Shown: positions 52,671 to 62,014, numbered from the stretch's first letter. The stretch is 64,000 nucleotides of DNA from Citrobacter gillenii (GCF_013337685.1 NZ_SUQN01000013.1:1-64000), one strand, 5' to 3'. Numbers and translations: made by a program. The notes: generated by a model not told the origin, from the letters alone.

Positions 52671-55600
52671 ATGAATATAGCAGTAAGGAGCGTAGACAAA
52701 GTCAGAGTATCACGTGCGGGACACACTTTTCATGAACGGTGGGCAGCGCGGCGAGCTCTTCAGCTTGTGTTCCCGAAGGATGATCTTTTCGCGATAGTGA
52801 TCGAAGGCCTATCCCCTAACGAAGATCTAAAGCTTGGAAAAGAGGCAGAGGATATAGCTGACCTTGTTCTTTATTATGGCAATGGAGATACTTTCGAGAC
52901 CTGCATAGCCCAGCAGATTTTGCAGTTCAAATACAAGGAAGCTTCCGAGCCCGTCACATCATCCTATCTGAAAAAAACGATCAAGAAATTCGCTGCAACA
53001 CTGCGAAACTTTAAGGCCAGCATTTCGGATGAAGATATAGCGAAGAAATTGTCATTCGGGTTCGTGACGAATGCGGAATTTTCTTGTGAGCTTTGGGATG
53101 CTATCGCGTGCTTGAAATCGGGTCGTGCACCGGGGTCCAGTAGCGCCAAGAAGCAACTTGAGTACCTCAAAACCTGGTGCAAGGAAGAGAAGGTCGAAGC
53201 GAAGGATATTTTCCTGCTCATCGAGTTTCGTGCTGCAACAAATGATTTACCTGCGCAGAACCGATTCTTGCGACGAACAATCAGTGATTGGTCGGCTGAC
53301 TCAAGCGGACTGGCTGCAAGGAGGCTGTTTGCACTCGTAGAGCTTGTCCGAGAGAAGTCGCAAATCGAGGGGCAGGGCAAGAATTCTATCAGGCGTGAAG
53401 ATATCCTCGATGCTCTTGAATGTGATGAGGATCAGTTATTTCCAGCGGATACGCGGTTTGTTGATGTTGGTGATGTCGTTGAGCGCAGCGCCTCGCAAGA
53501 TGTCAAAGACGAGATCGAAGCCAGCAATCTTCCCGTATTCCTCCATGCTGACGGCGGTGTTGGAAAAACCGTCTTCATCCAGAGCCTGACCACATATCTG
53601 ACAGATACTTTCGAAATCGTGGTGTTCGACTGTTTCGGTGGCGGGTCGTATCGCTCTGAAGCCCAGGCACGTCACCTTCCTCGGGTTGGCCTTCTGCAAA
53701 TCGTCAATGAACTGGCGACCCGCGGACTCTGCGATCCACTTTTTCCAACCGACAGCGATCAATATGGGTTGATCGAAATTGCCCGCAAGCGTTTCAAGCA
53801 GGCGAGCGAGACTGTCAAAAGTCAGTCTTCACTGCAAGGTATACTGGTTGTTTTGGACGCAGCAGACAATGCGCAGTTGGAAGCTGAGGCGCGAAATGAA
53901 ATCGCCTTCCCTAGACTTCTCCTTGCATCGCTGAGCGCAGAACCTATCGAAGGTGTGAAGCTTCTGCTTACTGCGCGTCCTCACAGGATGGAAAGTGTAA
54001 TCGGAAAGAGCCAGACGAAGCGTCTCGCGCTCGAACCATTCACGAAGGAGGAAACTTGGAGCTTTCTTGAAACAAGGCGTAAAAATATCACCGATGTGGA
54101 ATTTTCCGCAGTTTTTGCGCGATCGCAAGGAAATGCCCGCGTCCTTGAGTACCTCGTCGAAAGTTGGGACTCGCATGTGTCCGGCAATGCGCCGCAGAGC
54201 GAAATATCCGTCGAAGAATTGATCGCACAAAAATGCGTGAAGATATTCCGGGATCTACATATGGCAGGCTGGCTTGAGAGCGAGATTCGCGAATTCTTCG
54301 CCGCTTTATCGCTTCTTCCACCACCCATTCCGTTAACTGAACTTGCTGAGGCTCTGGGCTGGTCAGAAACGCAAGTCAAAAGCGCGGCATCCGATCTTGC
54401 GCCGATGCTTGAGCTGGTCAAACATGGTGTGATTTTTCGCGACGAACCCACTGAAACCTATATCAAGGATCACTATGCAAGAGAGGCAGCAGCCCAGCAG
54501 TCCATTGCACATAGGCTTCTAACGCGCCAGAAAGATTCAATGTACGCTGCAGAAGCGCTTCCGCATTTCCTTGTGGTAATTGGCGACAGCGACAGAGCTT
54601 ATCAGCTTGCTGGCTCCGATGAGTTTCCTTCTATGATCGAGACTGAATATGGACGGCGAAAATTGAAACTTGCGCGCCTTTATGCGGCATTCTCGCTTGC
54701 CATACGAGGCGACAACCTAGACAGAGTTCTGAGCTTGACCATGCAACTCTCACAGGTAGCTTCGGCAAATGCGAGGGGTGATCAGTTTATCCGGCGTTCT
54801 CCGGCACTGGCGACGATCCTTGGAGATTCTGATGCCTCTCGCCGCCTGTTCAATGATCGATCTGGCTGGCGCGGTGGGCGTGATGCACGTCTGATCGTCG
54901 CTTACAGTTTTACCGATGAACTAGACGAAGCGCGCATTCATCAAAACAGGGCCATTGGGTGGATAAATTGGCATCTTAATAAAGATGATGAGACCAAACG
55001 GTTTGACCGCTCGGGGCCGGAAGCATCTGACGTCGCGGCGATTATGTTCTTGAGTGTACTGAAGAACGAGTACTCGTCGTTTAACCGGAATATCCAGATA
55101 TGGAGTTTCAAGTTTGCACTTTCCGTAATTGAAGAACTGATCACTCTTTGCGCACAACACGAAGTCTCGAATGGAAGTGATGCTTTGCAGGCCCTCGCCA
55201 AATTCGCAGCATCGAAAAGGTGCCTGTCTCTTACCTTGCAAATCGGTCTCCTGTCTAAGGAGTATGGCCTTTCGAAAAGCCAACTCAAGGCTGTTTCGCT
55301 AGCGACGAGTTTGCTTTCACAGAGTTACAAGAACAAAGTTCCGCAAGATAACTCCGACTATAAAATGGAGCTGCAGGGGGCTATTGCTGGTGCGGCGATG
55401 GACTCCTTAATCGTGAATTCAAGGCAGGCCGCGAAGCGGTTGCTCAAGTTATGTCGATACCGTAGGCCATCATGCTACGACTATGGCGAACGTCATGGCA
55501 TTAACGGTGTTTGGATGTCTGTTCAATCGGCTTGCATCACGTCCTGGTCGTCAGGCAAAGAGCTGTCTTTTCATCGCCTTTTGCCGGAGGAAGTGAAAAC

Positions 55601-58600
55601 AGGGCGAAAGGCAAAATCTATAGCCACCGAAGCTGACTTCAGCGCGTTCCTTGATAACCTCATCATCACAAGAGACCACAACAGGGGGCGAAAGGGTCGG
55701 AAGCCAGAGAAACGCAAGCAGTTTTCCGGGCATGAACGAGAAGATATTGTGAAGGGCGTGGCCTGCGTCCTGCAGCTAGTCAAACCTATTGAGTCAGCCC
55801 TTCTGTCGAAGGTTACGCTTTCAAATGACGTTCTGGCCGAGTTCTTGACTGTCTGGAAATCTTCGTTGAGACCCGATGTCCACTGGAGAGCTGAAACCGG
55901 AAGAGACAATGTTGCGCGACACGTCGGCATTGGACTTGCCAGACTGCTGCTTCGCCATTGCGAAACGGTCGAAAAGAAAGAGGCTGAAGAGCTCATTCAA
56001 ATCATTGGCTTGAACCGGTTTTCGCTGGGTGACAAGCTAAGCGTACTCGCTCTTATCGCTAGGTGCCCCAATCTGTCCGATGTCGCAGGAGCGTACTCCG
56101 CGATGATTTCCAGCGACATAGTAAAGGATGACTACATCGAACAACGCGGCGAGTCCTACCAGGATTTGGCTGCATCGTTGCTACCGATGAGCATTGGCGA
56201 AGCACAGGAGTACTACGCACAAGGTTTGGTTGAACTTGATCAGATGGGTGGTAATGACTTCGACTTGATTTACTCCGCCTTGCACTACGCCGCAGAACAG
56301 CCTGGAGGGTTTGTGAAGCCGGAGGTCTCGCACCGGCTCATGAACCTTTGTCAGACGATCTTCCAGCATGAGCCATCAAAGTTCGGATGGACACTGTTCG
56401 GACGTGCCGCCGCTTCATCCATCGGCTTTCCGGCGATATATAAGCTGATACGCTGGGATGATCAGGATGTTGTGGATTATTCCTACGGACTTCCACAGCT
56501 TGCCTGCTACCTCGCGAAAGCGGGACATCTTGATGCGCGCCGTGCGGCGGTGCTTCTCACAATATGTGAAGATCATGGCTGGCATGAGTGGCAGGTCGGT
56601 AAGGGTTTGCACGATCTGCTTTCGGTTGCCAATCCCAAGGAAAAGGCTGCAATCTTCTCTCTTGTGGCAACGAAGCTCGATCAAGAGCACAGTTTTGGTG
56701 GGTGGGAAGGGCTCTGGGAGAGCCTGCTGGGCTGTGTGGATGCCATTGAAGAGATCAATGACTTGAGTTTACGTGATCATCTCCAAGGTCAGCGGGAAGC
56801 TGCGCGGCGTAGGCGCGTCATCGAAAATACCAAAAGAAATTATGGTGGGGCGAGCGCTGAATACGGAGTACAGGAGCGTAGCAAGAAGCAGGATGAACAG
56901 GCTCGAAACAAAGCCGTCGCGACGATTGTTGCCAAATGTGACTTTACATCTGCATCATCGGTGGATGAGGCAATTCAAAAAATTAAGTCCAGTGATGGGC
57001 TGCTATTCGTTAGCAGAGGTCGCCTGCTAGAGGAACTCCGGACTGCTTGCCCGTATGCCAAAAGGGTCAAGTTTCTTGAGGCACTTTGTGAGTCTACCGA
57101 GCTTGAATTTGATCGCGCACTCGACCTTATAATCGAATGCGTGGAGGTTTGGGGCAATAGTTCGGTGCATGCAAGGAAGAGCGCACCTGATCTGATCAAG
57201 AAGCTTTTTGCATTCAAGGGATCCGAGCTTTTCGAGCTCCAATATTCGGGCATCTCCAGACACATCCTTCGTCTATCCAAACTTTGCGGCGATCCAAAAT
57301 TCGTGTTGCAAACCGTTTTAGAAACGGTAGCGAAGGAGCGCCTTGAGCTCGGAGGAGACGAATGGCTTCAACTGGCGACCAGTCTATCTCGCCACACTGA
57401 CCCTTCGACGGCTTTAGATGCCTTTGAGGACTTGCTTTCCAGTTCAGTTGCAAAGGTTGGTGATGAAATTGGCGAAGGTGAGTATCGCGCTGCGTTCGCA
57501 GGTAAGAGTGACGAAAGTGACGTCCTCGCTGATATCATCTGGCATCTGCTTGGTGATAGTGATGCCTTTGTCAGATGGAGTGCCGCACGAAGTCTGAAGG
57601 GCATGCTTGATGTCGGATTGACAGAAGATATAGGGTGCTTGCTTGATCGTTTTGATTCGGTTGACAACTCATCTCTGGCCTCAGATGAGCATCATTTTGC
57701 TTTTCTGAATGCACAGCAATGGCTGTTGATGGGATTGGCGCGCGCGGCTCTGCACAATGGAGAAAAGCTCAAACCTCTGAGTTCAAAAATTGCAGCGCTA
57801 GCTAAGCGAACCGATTTGCACGTGCTCAACAAACTTCATCTTGCCCGATGCCTCAGACATATTGAAGGCGATAAATTCATGAGTTCCGAACTGGAGAAAC
57901 TGTGGGTAGATGTTCAAATGCCTCTAAAAGGTATCGTTGAACGCGATGGCTGGCCGGTCAATAAAGACCGACGAACTGATTTTGATTTTGGATATGAATT
58001 TGATAAAACCGATATTCCAAGCTTGGCAAGACTTTTTGATATATCGAAAAATGAAGCCAGTGATTACATAACCGATGAAGTGATCAAACGTTGGCCAAGT
58101 GCAAAAAGCATTTCCGATTTTCCCGAAACGACTCGCTACCGTCCCGACGAACAGTTCGAGACCTATGCTGAACACATTCAACGGCATGCTCGCCTTTTTG
58201 CAGCAACCACACTCGTGAAGACCTTACCCGTGGCACGACAATGCTATTATTTGGATGGCCTGAACCCTTGGCAAGAATTCCTACAAGACGAAGATGTTTC
58301 GTTTGATGATGGCTCATGGTTATCAGATCATAAAGACTGTGTTCCAGAAGAGGCTCGGGTATATCTACTCGGGGAACGCAAAGAAAATCAAGAAACGCTT
58401 CTTGGCAAAGAGTCGCTGTTTGCAAAGGTCGGTTTTTCCCAAGACTCGGATGATCAGTTCCTACCGCTTTACGGTTACTGGACTTCACCGGATGGCGTAC
58501 ATGTCCGTATAGATTCCGCGCTGATTAAGGGGCGTGGTGCGGTCGGGCAATGTACAAAGTTTTCTAGGTCCCCTGATTACGATCTTTGGTTGCCACGTTT

Positions 58601-59084
58601 TGGTTCAGATGGACATGTTGATCGCTACACTGCGAATAATCCGTTCAACCCATTGATTTGGGAACCGGAGAAATATCCCATTGGTATTGACGAGGGTGAA
58701 GAGTGGGCCGCTCGGGGAGCTAAAGCCCGTCCAAAACTAGGGCTGTCTCTCAACAAGTTGCTTGGACTGGTCTCCGATGATGATGAACGGCTGTGGCATG
58801 ACCATATGAATAGACTGGTATTGAAGAGCGGAGTCTGGGGTGAGTGGAGGCAAGAACCAGATGCTCGTAGTAAATATCGGGATGAGGGGGCTATCCTGTG
58901 GGCAGAACGTGAGTGGCTCGATGAAGTGCTCAAATCCAGCAAACGAGGCCTCATCTTCACGCTCAGTTTCTCAAAATATAAATCAAGCGACTCATCTGGC
59001 ATCCGAGAACGATATGTAATCTTGAAACGAGGTGGTGTTTCCTCCCGCATTTGGTATGCCAAGAAGGCATCTAAAAGGGAGTAA
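52671..59084 (+). CDS. Giant STAND/NACHT-like NTPase with N-terminal nuclease-like domain (Avs-like, probable antiphage protein)
   Basis: 2137 residues in one intact frame. Residues about 10-240 look like a Cap4/DUF4297-type PD-(D/E)XK nuclease: GHTFHERWAARRA at the start, then Glu45, Asp64 (EDIADLVLYYG) and Gln85-Phe-Lys87 (LQFKYK) as candidate active-site residues. The NTPase core follows: Walker A GGVGKT 295-300 (Lys299), Walker B LVVLDAAD 392-399 (Asp396, Asp399) and LLLTARPHR near 431-439 with a sensor-like Arg436. A winged-helix-like region comes near 540-610. The remaining 1500 residues are mostly helical repeats of unknown fold, plus a C-terminal beta-rich part (FLPLYGYWTSP; WAEREWLDEV). 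This layout is that of Avs/AVAST proteins that sense phage proteins and then cut DNA. Class assignment is inference. The AGGG ribosome-binding site is about 15 bases upstream, hence weak. It stands alone, with no partner gene. Confidence 0.75.
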   Translation: MNIAVRSVDKVRVSRAGHTFHERWAARRALQLVFPKDDLFAIVIEGLSPNEDLKLGKEAEDIADLVLYYGNGDTFETCIAQQILQFKYKEASEPVTSSYLKKTIKKFAATLRNFKASISDEDIAKKLSFGFVTNAEFSCELWDAIACLKSGRAPGSSSAKKQLEYLKTWCKEEKVEAKDIFLLIEFRAATNDLPAQNRFLRRTISDWSADSSGLAARRLFALVELVREKSQIEGQGKNSIRREDILDALECDEDQLFPADTRFVDVGDVVERSASQDVKDEIEASNLPVFLHADGGVGKTVFIQSLTTYLTDTFEIVVFDCFGGGSYRSEAQARHLPRVGLLQIVNELATRGLCDPLFPTDSDQYGLIEIARKRFKQASETVKSQSSLQGILVVLDAADNAQLEAEARNEIAFPRLLLASLSAEPIEGVKLLLTARPHRMESVIGKSQTKRLALEPFTKEETWSFLETRRKNITDVEFSAVFARSQGNARVLEYLVESWDSHVSGNAPQSEISVEELIAQKCVKIFRDLHMAGWLESEIREFFAALSLLPPPIPLTELAEALGWSETQVKSAASDLAPMLELVKHGVIFRDEPTETYIKDHYAREAAAQQSIAHRLLTRQKDSMYAAEALPHFLVVIGDSDRAYQLAGSDEFPSMIETEYGRRKLKLARLYAAFSLAIRGDNLDRVLSLTMQLSQVASANARGDQFIRRSPALATILGDSDASRRLFNDRSGWRGGRDARLIVAYSFTDELDEARIHQNRAIGWINWHLNKDDETKRFDRSGPEASDVAAIMFLSVLKNEYSSFNRNIQIWSFKFALSVIEELITLCAQHEVSNGSDALQALAKFAASKRCLSLTLQIGLLSKEYGLSKSQLKAVSLATSLLSQSYKNKVPQDNSDYKMELQGAIAGAAMDSLIVNSRQAAKRLLKLCRYRRPSCYDYGERHGINGVWMSVQSACITSWSSGKELSFHRLLPEEVKTGRKAKSIATEADFSAFLDNLIITRDHNRGRKGRKPEKRKQFSGHEREDIVKGVACVLQLVKPIESALLSKVTLSNDVLAEFLTVWKSSLRPDVHWRAETGRDNVARHVGIGLARLLLRHCETVEKKEAEELIQIIGLNRFSLGDKLSVLALIARCPNLSDVAGAYSAMISSDIVKDDYIEQRGESYQDLAASLLPMSIGEAQEYYAQGLVELDQMGGNDFDLIYSALHYAAEQPGGFVKPEVSHRLMNLCQTIFQHEPSKFGWTLFGRAAASSIGFPAIYKLIRWDDQDVVDYSYGLPQLACYLAKAGHLDARRAAVLLTICEDHGWHEWQVGKGLHDLLSVANPKEKAAIFSLVATKLDQEHSFGGWEGLWESLLGCVDAIEEINDLSLRDHLQGQREAARRRRVIENTKRNYGGASAEYGVQERSKKQDEQARNKAVATIVAKCDFTSASSVDEAIQKIKSSDGLLFVSRGRLLEELRTACPYAKRVKFLEALCESTELEFDRALDLIIECVEVWGNSSVHARKSAPDLIKKLFAFKGSELFELQYSGISRHILRLSKLCGDPKFVLQTVLETVAKERLELGGDEWLQLATSLSRHTDPSTALDAFEDLLSSSVAKVGDEIGEGEYRAAFAGKSDESDVLADIIWHLLGDSDAFVRWSAARSLKGMLDVGLTEDIGCLLDRFDSVDNSSLASDEHHFAFLNAQQWLLMGLARAALHNGEKLKPLSSKIAALAKRTDLHVLNKLHLARCLRHIEGDKFMSSELEKLWVDVQMPLKGIVERDGWPVNKDRRTDFDFGYEFDKTDIPSLARLFDISKNEASDYITDEVIKRWPSAKSISDFPETTRYRPDEQFETYAEHIQRHARLFAATTLVKTLPVARQCYYLDGLNPWQEFLQDEDVSFDDGSWLSDHKDCVPEEARVYLLGERKENQETLLGKESLFAKVGFSQDSDDQFLPLYGYWTSPDGVHVRIDSALIKGRGAVGQCTKFSRSPDYDLWLPRFGSDGHVDRYTANNPFNPLIWEPEKYPIGIDEGEEWAARGAKARPKLGLSLNKLLGLVSDDDERLWHDHMNRLVLKSGVWGEWRQEPDARSKYRDEGAILWAEREWLDEVLKSSKRGLIFTLSFSKYKSSDSSGIRERYVILKRGGVSSRIWYAKKASKRE

Positions 59085-59459
59085 TAGTTGAGTAATACAC
59101 TCTTTGTCGTGAGGCGTGGCTGGTTGACTGAAAAAATCTGAAGACCTTCTAACCCTGCAAACAGGAAATGCCGGGTTAGGAGAATTTGCTTACACCCGCT
59201 TAGGTAAATGACGGTGTTAATGAGCTGCCTCGATAAAATCAAATGAGAATACGAAGAAATTTCAAAAATACCGCTTGATTCTGACGCGTCCGCTAAGCGG
59301 GATACTTAAACTCTGTGTATAAATCTTATCGGAAGACATATTAAATATTTCAGGAAATATGTTGCCAAAGATGTATCTCGACGTTAATTTTGTATGAGTA
59401 ATGATCAGGAAAGAAGGTGGGGAGTGCATCACTTACGGGTGAGGCACCATCTATTAAAT
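59085..59459. other. Non-coding stretch between the giant gene and the IS1-family element
   Basis: 375 bases with no supported gene. CTAACCC...GGGTTAG near 59149-59177 is a 7-bp inverted repeat that may end transcription of the giant gene. The last 110 bases are read in frame by the frameshifted IS transposase (see 59350-60165), but this is not a gene of its own. Confidence 0.55.
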
Positions 59460-60165
59460 GGTGATGATTCCAATTAGTAAAACATGTATTTTCAATGAAG
59501 GCCCCGATGACTTTTTCATGCAGCTCAACAGAACGTGAGAAGCAGATAGTTCGGCGAGCCAGACGCTTAATGCGGGTTCTTAGCGTCAAATTGTTACGCT
59601 CAATACGTTGAGTAAATATTTTACCAGTTAGATGCATCTCTTTCGGTACTTCGCTGGCATAATTGCCCCAGTCATCGCTGGTTATCATGCCGATATTAAA
59701 CGGTGTGAGCAGGGCTAGCAGTTCACGGCAGGTTTCATCCGTCCGTTGCCCGAACCTATAAGCCAGAACACCACCTGTTTTGGTGTTGTATGCATACCAG
59801 AGCCAGTGCTGACTGACTTTACTGCCGACAAAACTCCATTGCTCATCGAGTTCACAAATAAACGCCACATCGGCATGAGCGACCGGAGATGAGGTTATTC
59901 GCTTGGCGCGAGTTTCTAAAGTGCGAATGACGGTGTCAATGCCTATTTTGAGCGTCCTTGCCGTATCCCGGACACCGGCCACGTTGAAGGCCATTTCGGT
60001 AATTTGCTCTTTGACGCCGGGCTTGCGGGCCTCATAGGTATAGGTGAGCCGAAATACGCGATAGCAGTCACGACAGCGGAACCGGTCATGGCCTTTAGGG
60101 TCTTGCCCATGACGGTAAAGCTGAGCAGACTCACAACGGGGACAATGAACATTAACGCTAGCCAT
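59350..60165 (-). pseudogene. IS1-family transposase, single fused frame, C-terminus altered by a frameshift
   Basis: 271 residues from ATG 60165 (MASVNVHCPRCESAQLYRHG). The InsA-like zinc finger and helix-turn-helix and the InsB-like catalytic part are in one continuous frame, unlike IS1 itself, which needs a -1 ribosomal frameshift. Catalytic candidates are Asp in CELDEQW, Asp in TSDDWGNY and Glu in QRIERNN. Near the end the frame reads IENTCFTNWNHH and runs through the terminal repeat at 59460 into flanking DNA, stopping at 59350. One extra A would give IEKYMFY and a stop inside the element, so one base has probably been lost. About 37 residues are foreign; activity is doubtful but not excluded. 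Confidence 0.85.
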
Positions 60166-60221
60166 GAGAAAATCGCAAAAGCAGGTATTATACATCAATT
60201 CAACTAATTAGAGGCATCACC
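59460..60221 (-). mobile_element. IS1-family insertion sequence (762 bp)
   Basis: Ends are GGTGATGATTCC at 59460 and, on the other strand, GGTGATGCCTCT ending at 60221; the first 23 bases of the two ends match at 18 places. Size is close to the 768 bp of IS1, and the left end continues with the IS1-like CCCGATGACTTTTTCATGCAGCTC. The 8-9 bases flanking each side (CTATTAAAT and TAACTTGTT) do not form a target duplication. It lies between the two defence-like genes. Confidence 0.9.
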
Positions 60222-60323
60222 TAACTTGTTATCCAAATGAGATCATGAGTCTGTTACATTTTTGTGTGCTTTTCGACATTTCCTAAAAAAAATTATGGAA
60301 AAAATTTCTTTCCAGTATTAATT

Positions 60324-60346
60324 TGGGATAATGAAATATTTTTCAT
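60324..60346 (+). promoter_or_regulatory. Extended -10 promoter with overlapping palindrome before the TIGR04141 gene
   Basis: TGGGATAAT at 60324-60332 fits an extended -10 element. ATGAAA-TATT-TTTCAT at 60331-60346 is a 6-bp palindrome just where transcription should start and might be an operator. AAGGA lies 9-10 bases before the ATG at 60365. The upstream 100 bases are very AT-rich. The IS1-family element ends 102 bases before this site. Confidence 0.45.
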
Positions 60347-60364
60347 CATCAAGGATCCTTTTTT

Positions 60365-61999
60365 ATGGACGATAAAAAACCATATCTATATTTAAACGCG
60401 TTTTTGGTAAAAAGTGAGTACGCCTCAATAAAATATTCAGACTTTCTTAAAGCATCGTCTCAAGTGAATGCTTACGAGTTAGATAATAAATATGAGCTTG
60501 ACGGAATGTTATTCATAAAAATACCGGAAGAAAAAAGTCCAATATGGAGGGGGTTCACTGAAAAACTTATCGGTTCGCCACTTGGTGAGCTTGCTAATCG
60601 TTCTAGCTCTGCAGTGCTTATTATCAAAACAGCAAAGGCAACAATGGCTTTCACATTCGGCTATGGTCGATTCTTAATAGATACACAATATTTTGTACAT
60701 GATTTTGGTATCAAAACTGCTCTTAATACACTTAAACATGATAGTTTGCGTAGTGTTGATCTATTCACTCTGGAGGATCAGGCTGTTCAGAAAAAGTCAC
60801 AAGCTTCAAGAGAATCATCGATTGGTGTATTTGGAATTGATATTTCAAGGGATGTTCTACGGGCTGTTACTGGATCACCAAAATCGGGTATAAATTTAAA
60901 AAATATCTCTGGTGGTGACTCTGTATATTCATTCGGTATCGAAATTAACATAAGTGAAATAGCATGCCTTGTTGATTTGCTTTCTGGTTATTATAATAAT
61001 GAATCATATAAAAAAGATTTTTTGTGGGTCGATAACATTAGAAAAGTCAAAGTTAGATCTGAAATTGAAAATTTGGACAAAAACTTACTAGATAATATAA
61101 AGTTAAAAAGTGAAGGAATAATAATCACTATCCCTGAAATTGTTCAATGGGATACTATCTATGGTTTCAGTTTTACGCGTGCCAAAAACTCAATTAAACC
61201 AATAATTGAGAAGGATGAATATCTTAATAATATTGATGTTGCAACGATTTCAATTGATTCAATTAAGCGAGATCGTTTATTTATGTATGATGTTCACGAA
61301 AATGAATTTGAGTATCAGATATATAAGTGTATATATTTTGAATATAAAGAGAAAAGCAAAACTTATATCTTGTTTTCTGGTGTATGGTATGAGATTGATA
61401 ATGTATTCATTTCCAGAGTAGATGCAATACTTGCGCGAATAAATGTGTCGAAATTAACCTTTCCAAGCGTTTATGTATGGGAAGAAACTAAAGATAAAGA
61501 GAAAAAACTAAAAATAGAAACTGAAGGTGATTATAACGAAAGGGCTGCTAGTAGCCAGGGGTATTATTTACTGGATAAAAAACTGATAAAAAGCAATAGA
61601 ACAACTACCTCTATTGAACTTTGTGATTTGATGACAAAAAATAAACAGTTTATTCATGTAAAGCATAGAAAAGGTGGTTCGGCTGGTTTAAGCCATTTAT
61701 TTGCTCAAGGTAGTGTTTCTGCTGAGATTTTACTTGGTGATAAAGAATTCAGAAAAGAGACTAGAAAAGTTTTAAAGAAAGTAAGCGAAGGTTTGCAGGA
61801 TAGTGTTCCGCTTAACAACTTCAAAAGCGATGGGGTTGAAATCGTTTTTTTAATTTTAGGTGAAGAATCCGCGAGCTTAAAAAACAACTTACCATTTTTT
61901 AGTAAGGTAAATTTATCTAAGGCTTTTGAGAATCTTTCCCAAAGAGGATTTGATGTTACTATTGCTGGTGTTGATACAGAGGAAAAACCAAGTTTATAA
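60365..61999 (+). CDS. TIGR04141/DUF6119 family sporadically distributed protein (probable defence gene)
   Basis: 544 residues, strongly AT-rich, unlike every other gene in the window. The family pattern is clear: FTFGYGRFLID near residue 100, then FGIKTALNTLKHDSLRSVDL, QASRESSIGVFGIDISRDVL and AVTGSPKSG up to about 180. Near the C-terminus comes IELCDLMTKNKQFIHVKHRK followed by GGSAGLSHLFAQG (about 417-450). The family is found patchily in mobile and defence islands, and its biochemistry is not settled to my knowledge. The Glu418/Asp421...His-Val-Lys433 arrangement looks like the core of a PD-(D/E)XK nuclease; this is my inference. It stands alone, with its own promoter-like sequence. Confidence 0.8.
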   Translation: MDDKKPYLYLNAFLVKSEYASIKYSDFLKASSQVNAYELDNKYELDGMLFIKIPEEKSPIWRGFTEKLIGSPLGELANRSSSAVLIIKTAKATMAFTFGYGRFLIDTQYFVHDFGIKTALNTLKHDSLRSVDLFTLEDQAVQKKSQASRESSIGVFGIDISRDVLRAVTGSPKSGINLKNISGGDSVYSFGIEINISEIACLVDLLSGYYNNESYKKDFLWVDNIRKVKVRSEIENLDKNLLDNIKLKSEGIIITIPEIVQWDTIYGFSFTRAKNSIKPIIEKDEYLNNIDVATISIDSIKRDRLFMYDVHENEFEYQIYKCIYFEYKEKSKTYILFSGVWYEIDNVFISRVDAILARINVSKLTFPSVYVWEETKDKEKKLKIETEGDYNERAASSQGYYLLDKKLIKSNRTTTSIELCDLMTKNKQFIHVKHRKGGSAGLSHLFAQGSVSAEILLGDKEFRKETRKVLKKVSEGLQDSVPLNNFKSDGVEIVFLILGEESASLKNNLPFFSKVNLSKAFENLSQRGFDVTIAGVDTEEKPSL

Positions 62000-62014
62000 C
62001 AAAGTGCTGTCGTA

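Noticed and set aside
52671-59084. Reading the giant gene as a prophage or conjugation protein
   Set aside because: Walker A/B, sensor Arg and nuclease-like N-terminus fit STAND defence proteins; there are no phage structural or transfer genes nearby.
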